Of a stretch of DNA of 64,000 nucleotides, positions 63,376-64,000 are shown piece after piece (the stretch's first letter is position 1; each line of letters begins with the position of its first letter). The stretch covers positions 1 through 64,000 of the forward strand of contig NZ_JAETXM010000011.1 of the NCBI RefSeq assembly GCF_024494465.1, read 5' to 3'. Under the pieces are notes generated by a model. The model ran no database searches and was not told where the DNA came from. It saw only the letters and a program-made list of their open reading frames with translations. Source of the DNA: Bacillus sp. V3B (GTDB lineage Bacteria > Bacillota > Bacilli > Bacillales > Cytobacillaceae). Both the position numbers and the translations under genes were made by a program.

Positions 63376-63783
63376 CTACATTATCTTTGATATTTCTTCC
63401 TCCAATTTATCGTACAAGTTGGATAAAAGCTGGCTATATTGACTCTTAACTTTCTCATAAATTAGTTTAGCTTCTTCCTCATCATAAAGATGAGAGGTTT
63501 TATTACGATCTACCATCATATCAATCCATTGTTCCCCGTCTTCAATTAAGCCGTATGTAAATGCTTCTCTTATCGTTGCCCTAGGACTTTTAATTTCAGT
63601 AATCCCTGTATATTCTAAGAACATTTTCATCAACTTCCAACTTAATTCAAACGTGAACTCAAATCGCTGGATAACACCATCGAAAACAATATCAGATTCT
63701 ATTTGAATTTTTGTTGCTTCATTCAGTCTAGTACTCGCACGTTTGTAATCGTTAAGCTTCTCGTAGAGCCTTTCCTTGTTCAT
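63376..63783 (-). CDS. HepT/HI0074-type partner of the nucleotidyltransferase
   Basis: A 135-aa all-helical protein. The motif RNKTSHLY (R-x4-H-x-Y) is the HEPN RNase signature of HepT toxins; the rest (LNEATKIQIESDIVFDGVIQ, RFEFTFELSWKLMKMFLE) is that of the HI0074 group. It overlaps the nucleotidyltransferase gene by 32 bp. In type VII toxin-antitoxin systems MntA AMPylates HepT to disarm it. The start ATG follows AAGAAGGGATAGTTAT. The pair fits plasmid maintenance. Confidence 0.85.
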   Translation of the reverse strand: MNKERLYEKLNDYKRASTRLNEATKIQIESDIVFDGVIQRFEFTFELSWKLMKMFLEYTGITEIKSPRATIREAFTYGLIEDGEQWIDMMVDRNKTSHLYDEEEAKLIYEKVKSQYSQLLSNLYDKLEEEISKIM

Positions 63784-64000
63784 ATATAACTATCCCTTCT
63801 TTCCTAATATTGGAAATTAGTTTCTCCTTATTTAGACGATCCATAAAAACAACATCAATTTTTAACGGAGTGGGCATTTCATTAATAGCTTGTTCTATTA
63901 AGTTTTGCTGAGTATGAGAACTTTCTTTTGTAAAAACAGCTAAATCAATATCAGAGGATCTATGGTAATCACCTCTTGCTCTTGAGCCAAATAATAAAAT
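63752..64000 (-). CDS. MNT-type nucleotidyltransferase (MntA-like), partial
   Basis: The gene continues past the window edge; its stop is at 63752. The visible part has ILLFGSRARGDYHRSSDIDL, the GSxARG and DxD motifs of minimal nucleotidyltransferases, and ends IVIYEQGKALREA. It is upstream of the HepT-like gene and overlaps it, the normal MntA-HepT order. Antitoxin function by AMP transfer is inferred from the family. Confidence 0.88.
   Translation of the reverse strand: MLLFGSRARGDYHRSSDIDLAVFTKESSHTQQNLIEQAINEMPTPLKIDVVFMDRLNKEKLISNIRKEGIVIYEQGKALREA

Overview
The window is a low-GC, gene-sparse stretch of a Firmicute replicon, most likely a large plasmid of a Bacillus-type bacterium (Bacillus, Priestia or Peribacillus; species not resolved). 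The reasons are strong AGGAGG-type ribosome sites, TTG and GTG starts, a T-box leader, Spo0E-like and CsaA-like proteins, many hairpin terminators, and a clear plasmid core. I see no rRNA, tRNA or CRISPR array.

Layout. 0-1.4 kb: broken transporter fragments and a tyrosine recombinase with a long palindrome upstream. 1.6-7.7 kb: a defence block, Hachiman (hamA and hamB) plus a separately terminated AAA ATPase with a zinc finger. 8.3-18.9 kb: a serine resolvase whose res region is split by a complete 9,873-bp Tn552-like transposon with 48-bp inverted ends and a 7-bp target duplication (AAACTGG). The transposon carries redox and efflux cargo (FMN reductase, pirin, two HxlR regulators, LLM oxidoreductase, MFS exporter) and its own tnpA, tnpB and resolvase. 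19-33 kb: accessory genes (ECF sigma/anti-sigma pair, T-box-controlled methyltransferase, Nudix, HU, a dead IS3 element, lipoproteins, CsaA, a CGNR regulator and a frameshifted MFS gene) among dispersed repeats. 34-39 kb: two Xer/dif-like sites flanking a 40-aa gene, IS607 and IS200/IS605 elements, and three unknown plasmid genes in a GACGTC-rich stretch. 41-51 kb: plasmid core, with a MerR/RacA-like gene, about nine dispersed palindromic repeats, a ParM/ParR segregation locus with its own direct repeats, a 618-aa HTH protein with small ribbon-helix-helix genes, and an iteron origin feeding a primase-type Rep. 51-58 kb: IS remnants and metabolic cargo (AEC transporter, MOSC protein, gamma carbonic anhydrase). 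58.7-62.8 kb: an unknown 314-aa protein, a MoxR AAA ATPase and a ViaA-like von Willebrand factor A protein split across two frames at a slippery A AAA AAC. 63-64 kb: Spo0E-like protein and a HepT/MntA-type toxin-antitoxin pair running off the end.

How the genes fit together. Maintenance is provided by the Rep/iteron origin, ParMR, resolvases, possible Xer sites and the HepT/MntA pair. Defence is provided by Hachiman, with the MoxR/VWA set as an unproven candidate. The strongest structural finding is the transposon sitting inside a resident resolvase's res site. The best candidates for undescribed biology are the dispersed palindrome/MerR-like system around parMR, the MoxR/VWA set with its putative frameshift, the two dif-like sites bracketing a tiny gene, and a hairpin-terminated ATPase next to Hachiman.
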